Of a stretch of DNA of 64,000 nt, positions 26,579 to 36,462 are shown in pieces; position 1 is the first letter of the stretch, and every line of letters begins with the position of its first letter. The notes under the pieces are model-generated. The model was not told the DNA's origin. It did no database searches and saw only the letters and a list, made by a program, of their open reading frames with translations. The stretch covers positions 2,356,001 through 2,420,000 of the forward strand of contig NZ_CP085839.1 of NCBI RefSeq assembly GCF_020715565.1, in the 5' to 3' direction. The stretch is from Nocardioides sp. Kera G14. Lineage in GTDB: Bacteria > Actinomycetota > Actinomycetes > Propionibacteriales > Nocardioidaceae. A program made the translations under genes and the position numbers.

Positions 26579-27304
26579 ATGGCAGCCGTCGATTGGCCTG
26601 CGTACAAGGCCGTCCTCTTCGACCTCGATGGCGTGGTGACCCCCACCGCGCTCGTCCACATGCAGGCGTGGGCGGAGATGTTCAACGACTATCTCGCCTC
26701 CCGACCGGCGTCCGAGGAGCAGCGACCCTTCACCGACGCCGACTACCACGCGTACGTCGACGGCAAGCCGCGCTACGACGGCGTCCGCTCCTTCCTGGAG
26801 TCACGGGGCATCCACCTCGACGGTGACGAGGTGGTCCGTCTGGGTGACCTCAAGAACGACAGGGTCAACGAGGTGCTCGAGCGCGACGGCGTCGAGGCCT
26901 ACCCCGGATCGGTCGCACTGATCGACCACCTCGACGCGCTCGGCATCAAGCAGGCCGTCGTCAGCTCGTCAGCCAACGCGCCGGCAGTGCTCCGTGCAGC
27001 CGGCCTTTACGACCGCTTCGAGACGATCGTCGACGGGCACGTCGCCCGCGACCTCGCCCTGCCGGGGAAGCCCGCCCCGGACACGTTCCTGCACGCCGCC
27101 GAGGTCCTCGGCGCCACCGCGGCCGAGTCGGTCGTGCTCGAGGACGCCGTCAGCGGCGTCATGGCAGGCAAGGCCGGGCACTTCGGACTCACCATCGGCG
27201 TCGACCGTGGCGCCGGCTCCGCGTTGACCGATGCGGGTGCCGACGTACTCGTGAAGGACCTGGCCGAGCTCGTCCCCGACGGCGCCGCAGGAGGTGCCCA
27301 GTGA
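26579..27304 (+). CDS. Beta-phosphoglucomutase-like HAD hydrolase
   Basis: This 241-residue HAD-superfamily protein has the nucleophile motif [10 protein letters not shown] (Asp-x-Asp, about residues 15-17), a helical cap with [16 protein letters not shown], motif [10 protein letters not shown], the Lys in [13 protein letters not shown] and motif [16 protein letters not shown]. This fits beta-phosphoglucomutase, which interconverts beta-glucose 1-phosphate and glucose 6-phosphate. The following gene is a GH65 phosphorylase that produces beta-glucose 1-phosphate, and its GTG overlaps this stop (GTGA). The pair makes a complete disaccharide phosphorolysis route. Confidence 0.88.
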   Translation: MAAVDWPAYKAVLFDLDGVVTPTALVHMQAWAEMFNDYLASRPASEEQRPFTDADYHAYVDGKPRYDGVRSFLESRGIHLDGDEVVRLGDLKNDRVNEVLERDGVEAYPGSVALIDHLDALGIKQAVVSSSANAPAVLRAAGLYDRFETIVDGHVARDLALPGKPAPDTFLHAAEVLGATAAESVVLEDAVSGVMAGKAGHFGLTIGVDRGAGSALTDAGADVLVKDLAELVPDGAAGGAQ

Positions 27305-29874
27305 ATGCAGAGACCATCACCGCGGACCCGATCGACCGCAGCCGCTTCCCCGTCGACCCGTGGCGGCTGATCGAGACCTCCACCTCGACCGAGGACCCGG
27401 GCCTGACCGAGACGCTCTTCAGCGTCGCCAACGGCTACCTCGGCATGCGCGGCAACCCCGAGGAGGGCCGGCCGTCCTTCGCCCATGGAACGTTCGTCAA
27501 CGGCTTCCACGAGACCTGGCCGATCAAGCACGCCGAGAACGCCTTCGGCTTCGCCAAGACCGGCCAGACGATCGTCAACGCGCCCGACGCCAAGGTCATG
27601 AAGATCTACGTCGACGACGAGCCCCTCACCTTCGGCACCGCCGACCTCGAGGCCTACGAGCGCACCCTCGACTTCCGCGACGGCATCCTTCGCCGCTCGC
27701 TGATCTGGCGCACGCCCAGTGGCAAGCGGGTCAAGATCGACTCCACCCGCATGGTCTCGATGGCCCAGCGCCATCTGGCCGTGATGAGCCTCGAGGTCAC
27801 GATGCTCAGCGGCAGTGCCCCGCTCGTGATCTCCAGCCAGCTGCTCAACCGCCAGGACGGCCGCGACGAGTACCACCACACCGGCCCGAGCGGGACTGCC
27901 CAGGGCACCGACCCGCGCAAGGCGGCCGCCTTCGAGGAGCGCGTCCTCATCCCCAAGATGTCGTACGCAGACGACACCCGCATGCTGCTCGGGTACCAGG
28001 CCGCGCGCTCCGGCATGACGATCGCCGTCGCAGCCGACCATCACCTCACCACCCGCGACGAGGTCGAGACGCTGGTCCGCGCCGACGACGACCGCACCAA
28101 GATGGTCTTCCGCGTCGAGGCCACCGAGGGCACGACGCTGCGGCTCGACAAGATCATCGCCTACCACTCCTCCCGCGGTGTACCCGTGCGCGAGCTCTCC
28201 GACCGCTGCGACCGCACCCTCGACCGTGCCGGCCGCATCGGCGTCCCGCGCCTCGCCGAGGAGCAGCGCGAGTGGTGGGCGGACTTCTGGGCCTCCGCGG
28301 ACTGCACGGTCGCGGGCGCGGACGACCGGATGGTCGCCGTCCAGCAGGCGATCCGGTTCAACCTCTTCACCCTCGCCCAGGCCTCCGCACGGGCCGACGG
28401 CATCGGCGTACCGGCCAAGGGCGTGACCGGGTCGGGCTACGAGGGCCACTACTTCTGGGACACCGAGGTCTACGTCGTCCCGTTCCTCACCTACACCCAG
28501 CCGGCACTCGCCCGGAACGTGCTGCACTTCCGCTCCGTCATGCTGCCCGCCGCCCGCGAGCGCGCGGCCGAGCTCGCCCAGCGCGGTGCGCTCTTCCCCT
28601 GGCGCACGATCAACGGCGAGGAGGCCTCGGCCTACTACGCCGCAGGCACCGCGCAGGTCCACATCGACGCCGACATCGTCTACGCCATGACGAAGTACGT
28701 CGCCGCCACCGGCGACATCGGCTTCATGATCCGGGAGGGCATCGACGTGCTCGTCGAGACCTCCAGGATGTGGGCCGACCTCGGCTTCTGGCGCCAGTCC
28801 CCGCTGGGTGAGGAGGAGGTCTTCCACATCCACGGCGTCACCGGCCCCGACGAGTACACGACGGTCGTCAACAACAACCTCTTCACCAACGTGATGGCCC
28901 GCTTCAACCTCGAGCAGGCCGTCGCCACCGTCCGCCTCATCCGCGAGATCGCGCCCGAGGACTACACCCAGATCGCGGGCCGCCTGGACCTCTCCGACGA
29001 CGAGGTCCTCGAGTGGGAGCGCTGCGCCGCCTCGATGCGAATCCCGTACGACGAGGGCTTGGGCATCCACCCGCAGGATGACTCGTTCCTCGACCGTGAG
29101 GTCTGGGACCTGCCGAACACGCCCGCGTCGCTGCGGCCGCTGCTGCTGCACTACCACCCGCTGGTGATCTATCGCTTCCAGGTGCTCAAGCAGGCCGACG
29201 TGGTCCTGGCGCTCTTCCTGCAGGGCGACCGCTTCACGCTCGCCCAGAAGCGCGCAGACTTCGAGTACTACGACCCGATCACCACCGGCGACTCCACCCT
29301 GTCGGCGGTCGTGCAGTCGATCATCGCCGCCGAGGTCGGCTACCACGAGGTGGCCCTGCGCTACTTCTACGACGGCCTGTACGTCGACCTCGCCAACCTC
29401 CACGGCAACACCGTCGACGGCATGCACATCGCCTCGACCGGTGGCGTGTGGGCCGCGCTGGTCTTCGGCTTCGGCGGCATGCGCGACTTCGGCGGGAAGC
29501 TCTCCTTCGACCCACGACTCCCCGAGGAGTGGGACGAGCTGACCTTCAAGGTGCGCTGGCGGGAGTCACGCCTCCAGGTGCGCCTGACCGAGGAGCGGAT
29601 CGAGATCCGCGTCGACGCCGGCACCGGCGACGTCCCGGTCTCGGTGCGCGGAGCGGACTACACCGTCCGCCCGGACACGCCGCTCGTGATCGGCCTGCCC
29701 CACCACGGCCCCCGCACCCCGGGCCATGTCGGCCCGGTCCCCGTCGTCGGCGGCATCCGCGCCGACGGCTCGGAGATCACCGCCGCCGTCCCGGAGCCCT
29801 CGGTCGGCCCCACCGACCCGGTCACCGGAGAGGTGCAGATCCCCGACTACGAGGCCCACGACCAGCGCAACTGA
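27301..29874 (+). CDS. GH65 disaccharide phosphorylase (maltose/trehalose/kojibiose type)
   Basis: This 857-residue cytoplasmic enzyme belongs to glycoside hydrolase family 65. It has the N-terminal super-sandwich domain (LFSVANGYLGMRGN), an (alpha/alpha)6 barrel with the GYEGHYFWDTEVYV motif, and the general-acid Glu in HGVTGPDEYTTVVNNN. Family members cleave maltose, trehalose or kojibiose with phosphate to beta-glucose 1-phosphate plus glucose. Which disaccharide is used cannot be told from these motifs. It is translationally coupled to the upstream phosphoglucomutase. The C-terminal 60 residues after the barrel are Pro/Gly-rich. No regulator or transporter is adjacent. Confidence 0.9.
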   Translation: MNAETITADPIDRSRFPVDPWRLIETSTSTEDPGLTETLFSVANGYLGMRGNPEEGRPSFAHGTFVNGFHETWPIKHAENAFGFAKTGQTIVNAPDAKVMKIYVDDEPLTFGTADLEAYERTLDFRDGILRRSLIWRTPSGKRVKIDSTRMVSMAQRHLAVMSLEVTMLSGSAPLVISSQLLNRQDGRDEYHHTGPSGTAQGTDPRKAAAFEERVLIPKMSYADDTRMLLGYQAARSGMTIAVAADHHLTTRDEVETLVRADDDRTKMVFRVEATEGTTLRLDKIIAYHSSRGVPVRELSDRCDRTLDRAGRIGVPRLAEEQREWWADFWASADCTVAGADDRMVAVQQAIRFNLFTLAQASARADGIGVPAKGVTGSGYEGHYFWDTEVYVVPFLTYTQPALARNVLHFRSVMLPAARERAAELAQRGALFPWRTINGEEASAYYAAGTAQVHIDADIVYAMTKYVAATGDIGFMIREGIDVLVETSRMWADLGFWRQSPLGEEEVFHIHGVTGPDEYTTVVNNNLFTNVMARFNLEQAVATVRLIREIAPEDYTQIAGRLDLSDDEVLEWERCAASMRIPYDEGLGIHPQDDSFLDREVWDLPNTPASLRPLLLHYHPLVIYRFQVLKQADVVLALFLQGDRFTLAQKRADFEYYDPITTGDSTLSAVVQSIIAAEVGYHEVALRYFYDGLYVDLANLHGNTVDGMHIASTGGVWAALVFGFGGMRDFGGKLSFDPRLPEEWDELTFKVRWRESRLQVRLTEERIEIRVDAGTGDVPVSVRGADYTVRPDTPLVIGLPHHGPRTPGHVGPVPVVGGIRADGSEITAAVPEPSVGPTDPVTGEVQIPDYEAHDQRN

Positions 29875-29878
29875 CAGC

Positions 29879-29972
29879 GCGAGATCCGGGTTTCTGCCCT
29901 TCGAGATCCGGGTTTTGGTCCGGCCCAGAGGGCCGGAACCCGGATCTCGAAGGGCAGAAACCCGGATCTCGC
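29879..29972. repeat. 94-bp palindrome between the GH65 gene and secA
   Basis: Two perfectly complementary 36-base arms (29879-29914 and 29937-29972) flank an inner hairpin CCGGCCC-AGA-GGGCCGG (29920-29936). Each arm itself contains the sequence GAGATCCGGGTT twice, 22 bases apart, so the element has four copies in two orientations. It lies between convergent genes, 4 bases after the GH65 stop and 17 bases beyond the secA stop, so it may act as a two-way terminator. Confidence 0.88.
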
Positions 29973-29989
29973 GTGGTTAAGGGGGTGGG

Positions 29990-32842
29990 TCAGGCGCCGG
30001 TCTTCCCGTGGCACTGCTTGAACTTGCGACCCGAGCCGCAGGGGCACGGGTCGTTACGGCCGACGCCGGCGTATGGGTCGTCGGCGTTGCTGACGGTGGT
30101 GTTGCCGCCGGAGACGGCCTCGTCGCCGGACTCGTCGGGCGCGGAGTAGGTCAGCTTGGCCGGGCGTGCGGGCTTGTCGAGGCCCTTCGCCTTGATGTTG
30201 GGCGACGCGGCCTTGAGCGCGGCGGAGATGTCCTCGAGGACACCGGCTGCGGGGTCGTCGATCCCCACCGGCGGCTCGGCGAAGGCACCGGCGTGCATCG
30301 GGCCGGCGTGGGCGGAGCCGTCCGCGTGGTAGTGGACCTCGGGCTCCTCCTCGACCTGGACCTCGAGGTTGAAGAGGAAGCCGACCGCCTCCTCCTTGAT
30401 CGAGTTCATCATGGCGCCGAACATCTCGAAGCCCTCGCGCTGGTACTCGACGAGCGGGTCACGCTGGGCGTAGGCGCGCAGCGAGATGCCCTCGCGGAGG
30501 TAGTCCATCTCGTAGAGGTGCTCGCGCCACTTGCGGTCCAGGACGGACAGGAGCACGCGGCGCTCGAGCTCCCGCATGACCTCCTCGCCGACCTCGTCCT
30601 CGCGGGCCTCGTAGGCGGCGTGGGCGTCGATCTGGAGCAGCTCGACGAGGTCGTCGCGCTCGAGGTTGTCGCGGCCACCGGCCGTGTCCTCGAGCTGCTC
30701 GATCGAGAGCGAGATCGGCCAGAGCTGCCCGAGGTCGGTCCAGAGCTGCTCGAGGTCCCACTCCTCGGCGAACGACTCGGTGTGGGAGGCCACGGCACCG
30801 GCGACGACGTCGTCGATGAAGCCCTTGATCTGCTCGCGCAGGTCGGCACCCTCGAGGACCTCGCGGCGCTCGGCGTAGACGACCTTGCGCTGGCGGTCCA
30901 TGACGTCGTCGTACTTGAGGACGTTCTTGCGGGACTCGAAGTTCTGCGACTCGACCTGGCCCTGGGCGTTGGCGATCGCGCCGGTGACACGCTTGGCCTC
31001 GATCGGGACGTCGTCCGGGATCTTCAGCATCTGCAGGACGCGGTCGACCCACTCGGACTTGAAGAGCCGCATGAGCTCGTCCTCGAGCGAGAGGTAGAAG
31101 CGGGACTCGCCCGGGTCACCCTGACGGCCGGAACGACCACGGAGCTGGTTGTCGATACGGCGTGACTCGTGGCGCTCGGTGCCGAGCACGTAGAGGCCGC
31201 CGAGGGCCTTGACCTCGTCGTGCTCGGCAGCGACCTGCGCCTTGACCTTCTCGACGGTGGCGGGCCAGGCCTCGTTGTAGGCCTCTTCGGTCTCACCGGT
31301 CGGCTCGAGGCCGCGGTTGCGCAGCTCCTGGTCGGCGAGGAACTCGACGGATCCACCGAGCATGATGTCGGTGCCTCGACCGGCCATGTTCGTGGCGACG
31401 GTGACGGCGCCCTTGTGACCGGCGAGCGCGACGACCTTGGCCTCGTCGGCGTGGACCTTGGCGTTGAGGACGGTGTGCGGCACGCCCTTCTTCTTGAGCA
31501 GGTTGGAGAGGTACTCCGACTTCTCGACCGACACGGTGCCGACGAGGACCGGCTGGCCGGTGGCGTGGCGCTCAGCGAGGTCCTCGACCACGGCGTCGTA
31601 CTTCGCCACCTCGGTGCGGTAGACGAGGTCGGGCTGGTCGATGCGCAGCATCGGCTTGTTCGTCGGGATCGGGACGACGCCGAGCTGGTAGATCTTGTCG
31701 AACTCGGAGGCCTCGGTCATGGCCGTTCCGGTCATGCCGGAGAGCTTGTCGTAGAGGCGGAAGAAGTTCTGGAGCGTCACGGTCGCGAGGGTCTGGTACT
31801 CCTCCTTGACCTCCACGCGCTCCTTGGCCTCGATCGCCTGGTGCAGGCCGTCGTTGTAGCGACGACCCGAGAGGATGCGGCCGGTGTGCTCGTCGACGAT
31901 GAGCACCTCGCCGTTGATGACGACGTACTCCTTGTCCTTGTGGAACAGCTCCTTGGCCTTCACGGCGTTGTTCATGAAGGAGATGAGCGGAGTGTTGACG
32001 GCCTCGTAGAGGTTCTCGATGCCGAGGTGGTCCTCGACCTTCGTGATGCCGGGCTCCAGCACGGAGATGGTGCGCTTCTTCTCGTCGACCTCGTAGTCGA
32101 CGTCGCGCTGCATCGAGTCGATGATCGTGGCGAACTCGGCGTACCACTTCACGTCGTCCTCGGTGGGACCACTGATGATGAGCGGGGTACGGGCCTCGTC
32201 GATGAGGATGGAGTCGACCTCGTCGACACAGGCGTAGAAGAAGCCGCGCTGCACGCACTCCTCGATCGAGGAGGCCATGTTGTCGCGGAGGTAGTCGAAG
32301 CCGAGCTCGTTGTTCGTGGCGTAGGTGATGTCGCAGTTGTACGCCGCCCGCCGCTGCTCCGGCGTCATGTCGGGGAGGATCACACCGGTGGTCAGGCCGA
32401 GGAAGCTGAACACGCGGCCCATCTGCTCGGACTGGTAGGTGGCGAGGTAGTCGTTGACCGTGACGACGTGCGCACCCTTGCCTGCGAGTGCGTTGAGGTA
32501 GGACGGCAGTGTGGCGACGAGGGTCTTGCCCTCACCTGTCTTCATCTCGGCGATGTTGCCGAGGTGCAGGGCGGCGCCACCCATGATCTGGACGTCGAAG
32601 TGGCGCATGCCGAGCACGCGCTTGGCAGCCTCGCGGACCGTCGCGAACGCCTCGTACATGAGGTCGTCGAGCGGCTCACCGTTCTCGTAGCGCTCGCGGA
32701 GGATCGCGGTCTGGCCGGCGAGCTCCTCGTCGCTCATGGCGACGTAGTCGTCCTCGATCGCGTTGACTGCCTTGGCGATCCCCTCGAGCTGGCGGAGGAT
32801 CTTGCCCTCGCCGATGCGGAGGATCTTGTCGAGAATGGCCAC
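29990..32842 (-). CDS. secA: Protein translocase ATPase SecA
   Basis: This 950-residue motor drives preproteins through SecYEG. It has Walker [15 protein letters not shown], the DEAD-like Walker [21 protein letters not shown], the DEAD motor 2 region ([18 protein letters not shown]), the [26 protein letters not shown] motif seen here as [13 protein letters not shown], and a C-terminal zinc tail [17 protein letters not shown]. The full set of domains and the length match housekeeping SecA1. The start is GTG. Its place at the end of an hpf-comF-mtrAB-type block matches mycobacterial synteny. It converges with the GH65 gene. Confidence 0.97.
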   Translation of the reverse strand: MAILDKILRIGEGKILRQLEGIAKAVNAIEDDYVAMSDEELAGQTAILRERYENGEPLDDLMYEAFATVREAAKRVLGMRHFDVQIMGGAALHLGNIAEMKTGEGKTLVATLPSYLNALAGKGAHVVTVNDYLATYQSEQMGRVFSFLGLTTGVILPDMTPEQRRAAYNCDITYATNNELGFDYLRDNMASSIEECVQRGFFYACVDEVDSILIDEARTPLIISGPTEDDVKWYAEFATIIDSMQRDVDYEVDEKKRTISVLEPGITKVEDHLGIENLYEAVNTPLISFMNNAVKAKELFHKDKEYVVINGEVLIVDEHTGRILSGRRYNDGLHQAIEAKERVEVKEEYQTLATVTLQNFFRLYDKLSGMTGTAMTEASEFDKIYQLGVVPIPTNKPMLRIDQPDLVYRTEVAKYDAVVEDLAERHATGQPVLVGTVSVEKSEYLSNLLKKKGVPHTVLNAKVHADEAKVVALAGHKGAVTVATNMAGRGTDIMLGGSVEFLADQELRNRGLEPTGETEEAYNEAWPATVEKVKAQVAAEHDEVKALGGLYVLGTERHESRRIDNQLRGRSGRQGDPGESRFYLSLEDELMRLFKSEWVDRVLQMLKIPDDVPIEAKRVTGAIANAQGQVESQNFESRKNVLKYDDVMDRQRKVVYAERREVLEGADLREQIKGFIDDVVAGAVASHTESFAEEWDLEQLWTDLGQLWPISLSIEQLEDTAGGRDNLERDDLVELLQIDAHAAYEAREDEVGEEVMRELERRVLLSVLDRKWREHLYEMDYLREGISLRAYAQRDPLVEYQREGFEMFGAMMNSIKEEAVGFLFNLEVQVEEEPEVHYHADGSAHAGPMHAGAFAEPPVGIDDPAAGVLEDISAALKAASPNIKAKGLDKPARPAKLTYSAPDESGDEAVSGGNTTVSNADDPYAGVGRNDPCPCGSGRKFKQCHGKTGA

Positions 32843-32853
32843 GAGGGATCACT

Positions 32854-34047
32854 CTACCGGGGCAGGGCGAGTGCGGACGAAAGGTCCCCGCGGGGCTCCA
32901 CCTCGATCGCACCCAGTCCCAACCACCCGGCGAGACGCTCGAGCTCGGCCCCCAACTCCGGCGGCGTCTCGGGTGGGGCCGAGGACTCGGCGTACGCGCC
33001 CTTGACCACGAGTACGCCACGCCGGCGGTCGGCCTTGAGGTCGACCCGGGCGACGATCCTGTCCCCCAGCAGGAACGGCAGCACGTAGTAGCCGTGGATC
33101 CGCTTCTCTGCCGGCGTGTAGATCTCGATCCGGTAGTGGAAGTCGAAGAGCGCCTCGGTGCGCGCCCGCTCCCAGACGAGCGGGTCGAACGGGCTGAGCA
33201 GCGCCCTCGCGGTCACCCTGCGTGGGAGGCGGGCGCCGGTGATGAGGTACGCCGGCTGCCGCCAGCCCTCGACGGCGACCTGCTCCACTTCGCCTGCCTC
33301 GAGGAGCTGAGCGAGGCCGAGTCGGGTGTCAGCGACGCCCATCCGGTAGTAGTCGGCGAGGTCCCTCGCCGTGCCGACGCCGTGGGAGCGCGCTGCGCGG
33401 CGGATCAGCTCGAGGTCGGCCTCCGCCCTGCTCGGCGTCGGGAGGTCGAGGATGCGCGTCGGGATCACCCGCTCGGGCAGGTCGTAGAGGATCTCGAACT
33501 GCGAGTTGCGCCCCGCGATGGCGACCTGCCCGGCGGAGTACATCGCGTCGAGGACGCGTCGGGTCTGCGACCAGTTCCAGCCCCAGTGGTCCTTCGTCCG
33601 CGGCAGGCCGTCGTCGAGCTGTCGCGACGTCGAGGCGCCGCGCTCCCGGATCTCGGCCAGGAGGCTCGCCTCGAGCCGGTCGTGCTCGGCCGAGGTGCCC
33701 CACTTGCCGCGCTGGGCGCGGTAAGCGGCCATCCGGTGCTGCATCACGGGCCACAGCTCGACCGGCATGAGCGCCTGCACGTGCGCCCAGTACTCGACGA
33801 GCCGCCGCTCACGCCTGCCGGTCGACGCCCGGCGGAGCAGATCGGTGTCGTAGGGGCCCATCCGTGAGTAGAGCGGCATGAAGTGCGCCCGCTGCAGCAC
33901 GTTGACGCTGTCGACCTGGAGGACGCCGGTGCGCTCGATCGTGCGCTGCAGGGTCCGCATCGTCGGCACCTCGTGGGCCCGATCCATGAACCCCTGCGCC
34001 GCGAGCGCGATCCGTCTCGCCTGCGCGAGGGACAGCGTCTGGGTCAC
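32854..34047 (-). CDS. YcaQ-like winged-helix protein (HTH_42 family)
   Basis: This 397-residue protein matches the winged-helix HTH_42/YcaQ family. Features are LSLAQARRIALAAQGF at the start, LQVDSVNVLQRAHFMPLYSRMGPYD (the QVDSVN-type motif), YWAHVQALMP, and a C-terminal LLSPFDPLVWERAR with a late FDFHYRIEIYTPAEKR. YcaQ unhooks DNA interstrand cross-links as a glycosylase in E. coli; relatives AlkX and AZL are similar. So a DNA repair role is plausible. The GTG at 34047 is chosen because homology starts there. It lies 11 bases before the secA start on the same strand and is absent from this spot in M. tuberculosis (from memory). Confidence 0.85.
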   Translation of the reverse strand: MTQTLSLAQARRIALAAQGFMDRAHEVPTMRTLQRTIERTGVLQVDSVNVLQRAHFMPLYSRMGPYDTDLLRRASTGRRERRLVEYWAHVQALMPVELWPVMQHRMAAYRAQRGKWGTSAEHDRLEASLLAEIRERGASTSRQLDDGLPRTKDHWGWNWSQTRRVLDAMYSAGQVAIAGRNSQFEILYDLPERVIPTRILDLPTPSRAEADLELIRRAARSHGVGTARDLADYYRMGVADTRLGLAQLLEAGEVEQVAVEGWRQPAYLITGARLPRRVTARALLSPFDPLVWERARTEALFDFHYRIEIYTPAEKRIHGYYVLPFLLGDRIVARVDLKADRRRGVLVVKGAYAESSAPPETPPELGAELERLAGWLGLGAIEVEPRGDLSSALALPR

Positions 34048-34155
34048 GGCTCGGAGAATAACTACGACTCCGGGTGCCCAATAGCGATTCCTGCAAAGCG
34101 CTTCGCGCACGCCCAGGGCTGGATACGCTCACCCTCCAGTTGAGGGGAGAAGTTG

Positions 34156-35676
34156 GTGTCTATTCGGATCGTTGCCCGCGCACTCGTGCTGTTCTTGTCG
34201 ATCCAGATCTTGGCGATCGCGCCGACGTTCGCTGCGGAGCAATCTCCCTCGGCGATGAAGAACATGTCCCTGCCGACTATCGCCGGGACGGCGCAAGTCG
34301 GGGAGATACTTACTGCCTCACCCGGAACTTGGGCTACGACTCCAACCTCGATCACTTATCGGTGGTATGCGGACGGTCAACCATTGACGAGCGACCCGGG
34401 CCTCCCTGAGAAGGCCTTCGCCCTAACGCCCCAGACAGAGGGCAAGCGCATCACTGTCGTGGTCACGGCAAGCGTGGAAGGGAACGAAGGTGTAGCGTCG
34501 TCCAATCCCACCCAAGCGGTCGGGGAGAACCCATGGCGCCAAGTCACGTTCCCGACGAACTTTTATCCAATCGACCTTGCCTGCGCCGACGACGCCACCT
34601 GCTTTGCGCTAGGCACCGGTACAACCCGAAGTTCCAGCGGCGCTCTTGTGCTGCTCCGGCTCAGTGGCACTACTTGGAGTCAATCGCTGAAGCTCGCCTC
34701 TGCCGACAGCGGGACACTGAGTTGCGCGCCGGACGGCTTCTGCATGCTGCTCACCGGCCAGCACATTGAGAACGGTCAGAACCACGGTGTCTACACGTAC
34801 CGGACCTACCTAAACGGGCGTTGGAGTGTGTCCGCAGCGGGTCCATGGGTTCCAATCTCGCGCTCGAAGAAGAAGCCGAGAAAGTACCCGTGGTCCGGCT
34901 ATCTCGACAGTCTCAGTTGCGTAAGCCGCAATTTCTGTGGCGTCGTTCTGGACGGCGCCGGATTGGCCCCCGGGGTAGGCGGAGCAGGGAGCGGCGGCTG
35001 GCTCATAACCTGGACGCCCCAGGCCCGGACTCAGGCCAAGCCCGCCGAGTCGTGGATGGCGGCGCCACTCACGAAGAAGCAGAAGAGGGCAAAGAGGAGA
35101 CACAAGGCGGTTCCGAGGATTCGGTCGCGGTGGAGCACGCCGATCCGCGCGACTACGGGTAATCACCTCTGGAGCACCGCCTGCGTCGGACCTAACAAGT
35201 GCCTTACTTCCGACTCGGCGAGCAAACGCCTCTCCATCTGGACGGGAGCGAAGCCAAACGCAGGTGCCAAGTACTCGTTTCGGACAGAAATCAGTTGTGC
35301 CGCCGCAAACGCATGCTTCACTGGATCTCTATGCGCTGAGTATGGATCTTGGCGCGGCGCCTCTTGGAGCACTGTCAGTTCCTGTCCAGCGGATCCCACG
35401 AATCCGGGCCCTAGCCGTCCGGCTTCTTGGCACTTGCACTGCTCCATCGGATCGGGATGCATTGCTGTCGGAGGCGCTACGGTCAGGCTCAGCCCTAACG
35501 GATTCGACTGGGGGCCGAGTCATGTAATCGACTTTTCCCCGCCTACAAGCAGCACGTCGTGGAGTGACCAAGAGCAACAAGCGACCTGCGCATCACCGAA
35601 CCTCTGCGTGGTTATCGCTGCGCTGCGGACAGGCTACTTTTCGTACGTCAGTCGGGCATACATCTACGTGCGCTGA
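34156..35676 (+). CDS. Secreted protein: Ig-like domain plus probable 7-bladed Cys-paired propeller
   Basis: This protein of about 506 residues has a signal peptide (IRIVARALVLFLSIQILAIAPTFAA). An Ig-like repeat follows (LPTIAGTAQVGEILTASPG to about residue 125), of the kind common in actinobacterial surface proteins. The rest contains seven Cys pairs with four or five residues between, such as LACADDATCFALG, LSCAPDGFCMLL, LSCVSRNFCGVVL, TACVGPNKCLT, ISCAAANACFTG, LHCSIGSGCIAVGG and ATCASPNLCVVIAA. They fall at roughly blade-like intervals, so I infer a seven-bladed beta-propeller with one disulfide per blade. Codon use is unlike its neighbours (ATA, ACT and similar codons are frequent), suggesting acquisition. 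A GAGGGGAGA ribosome site precedes the GTG. Confidence 0.75.
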   Translation: MSIRIVARALVLFLSIQILAIAPTFAAEQSPSAMKNMSLPTIAGTAQVGEILTASPGTWATTPTSITYRWYADGQPLTSDPGLPEKAFALTPQTEGKRITVVVTASVEGNEGVASSNPTQAVGENPWRQVTFPTNFYPIDLACADDATCFALGTGTTRSSSGALVLLRLSGTTWSQSLKLASADSGTLSCAPDGFCMLLTGQHIENGQNHGVYTYRTYLNGRWSVSAAGPWVPISRSKKKPRKYPWSGYLDSLSCVSRNFCGVVLDGAGLAPGVGGAGSGGWLITWTPQARTQAKPAESWMAAPLTKKQKRAKRRHKAVPRIRSRWSTPIRATTGNHLWSTACVGPNKCLTSDSASKRLSIWTGAKPNAGAKYSFRTEISCAAANACFTGSLCAEYGSWRGASWSTVSSCPADPTNPGPSRPASWHLHCSIGSGCIAVGGATVRLSPNGFDWGPSHVIDFSPPTSSTSWSDQEQQATCASPNLCVVIAALRTGYFSYVSRAYIYVR

Positions 35677-35685
35677 CAGTCGCGG

Positions 35686-36357
35686 TCATGGCAGGTCGAG
35701 GAGCTTCTCCCGGACGGCGTACATGACCGCCTCCATGCGGGAGTGGAGCTGCAGCTTCTCGAGGATGTTGCGCACGTGGTTCTTCACCGTGTTCTCGGAG
35801 ATGAAGAGCTGCTTGGCGATCTCACGGTTGTTGAGGCCCTTGGCCACGAGGCGGAGGACCTCGAGCTCACGCTCGGTCAGGCGGACGCCGGTGCCGTTGT
35901 CCCGCTCGGGGCGGCTCATCTGCTTGAACTCATCGATCAGCTTGACGGCCATCGAGGGGCTGATCAGCGACTGGCCGTCGGCGACGACGCGGACGGCCTG
36001 GGCGACCTCCTCGACCGAGGAGTCCTTGAGCAGGTAGCCCGACGCGCCGGACTTCACGGCGTCGTAGAGGTCCGCCTCCTCGTCGGAGACGGTCAGCATG
36101 ATGATCTTGGTGGTCGGCACCGCGGCCTTGATCGCGGCACACGCCTCGAGGCCGGTGCGCCTCGGCATGCGGATGTCGAGCAGCACCACGTCGGGAGCGG
36201 TCTGGGCGGCCATCTGCGCGCCGTGCTCACCGTCGGAGGCCTCGCCGACGACCTCGATGCCCGTCTCACTGCTGAGGACCATCATCAATCCACGGCGGAA
36301 GAGCTCTTGGTCATCGACGATCAGCACCCGGATAGGCGCGGCCGGGCTGGTGGACAT
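35686..36357 (-). CDS. Orphan LuxR/NarL-type response regulator
   Basis: This 223-residue regulator has a receiver domain (VLIVDDQELFRRGL, phospho-acceptor Asp61 in VVLLDIRMPRRTG, conserved Thr and Lys in MLTVSDEEA and GYLLKDSS) and a C-terminal LuxR helix-turn-helix (LTERELEVLRLVAKGLNNREIAKQLFIS). No sensor kinase is adjacent, so its partner is elsewhere. The ATG at 36357 follows a strong hairpin downstream of hpf; a longer reading to 36402 would run through that hairpin. It ends convergently, 10 bases from the propeller gene. Confidence 0.88.
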   Translation of the reverse strand: MSTSPAAPIRVLIVDDQELFRRGLMMVLSSETGIEVVGEASDGEHGAQMAAQTAPDVVLLDIRMPRRTGLEACAAIKAAVPTTKIIMLTVSDEEADLYDAVKSGASGYLLKDSSVEEVAQAVRVVADGQSLISPSMAVKLIDEFKQMSRPERDNGTGVRLTERELEVLRLVAKGLNNREIAKQLFISENTVKNHVRNILEKLQLHSRMEAVMYAVREKLLDLP

Positions 36358-36382
36358 GGGCACATCATGGCACGACATGACA

Positions 36383-36434
36383 CGACCGGGTGGTCTCCTC
36401 AACGCACAGCTGCGTGCCGGAGACCACCCGGTCG
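36383..36434 (-). terminator. Strong hairpin downstream of hpf
   Basis: A perfect 16-bp stem (CGACCGGGTGGTCTCC and its complement) encloses an ACGCA/TGCGT inner stem. It lies 28 bases after the hpf stop and 25 bases before the response regulator start. There is no U-run, so termination would be of the U-tract-less type seen in actinobacteria. Confidence 0.65.
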
Positions 36435-36462
36435 GGCTACTCGCCGTCCGGGGCGGGTAGGA

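Noticed and set aside
29879..29972. CRISPR-like or phage attachment site from the repeated GAGATCCGGGTT unit
   Set aside because: The copies form one palindrome with no unique spacers, and no integrase, cas or tRNA gene is near.
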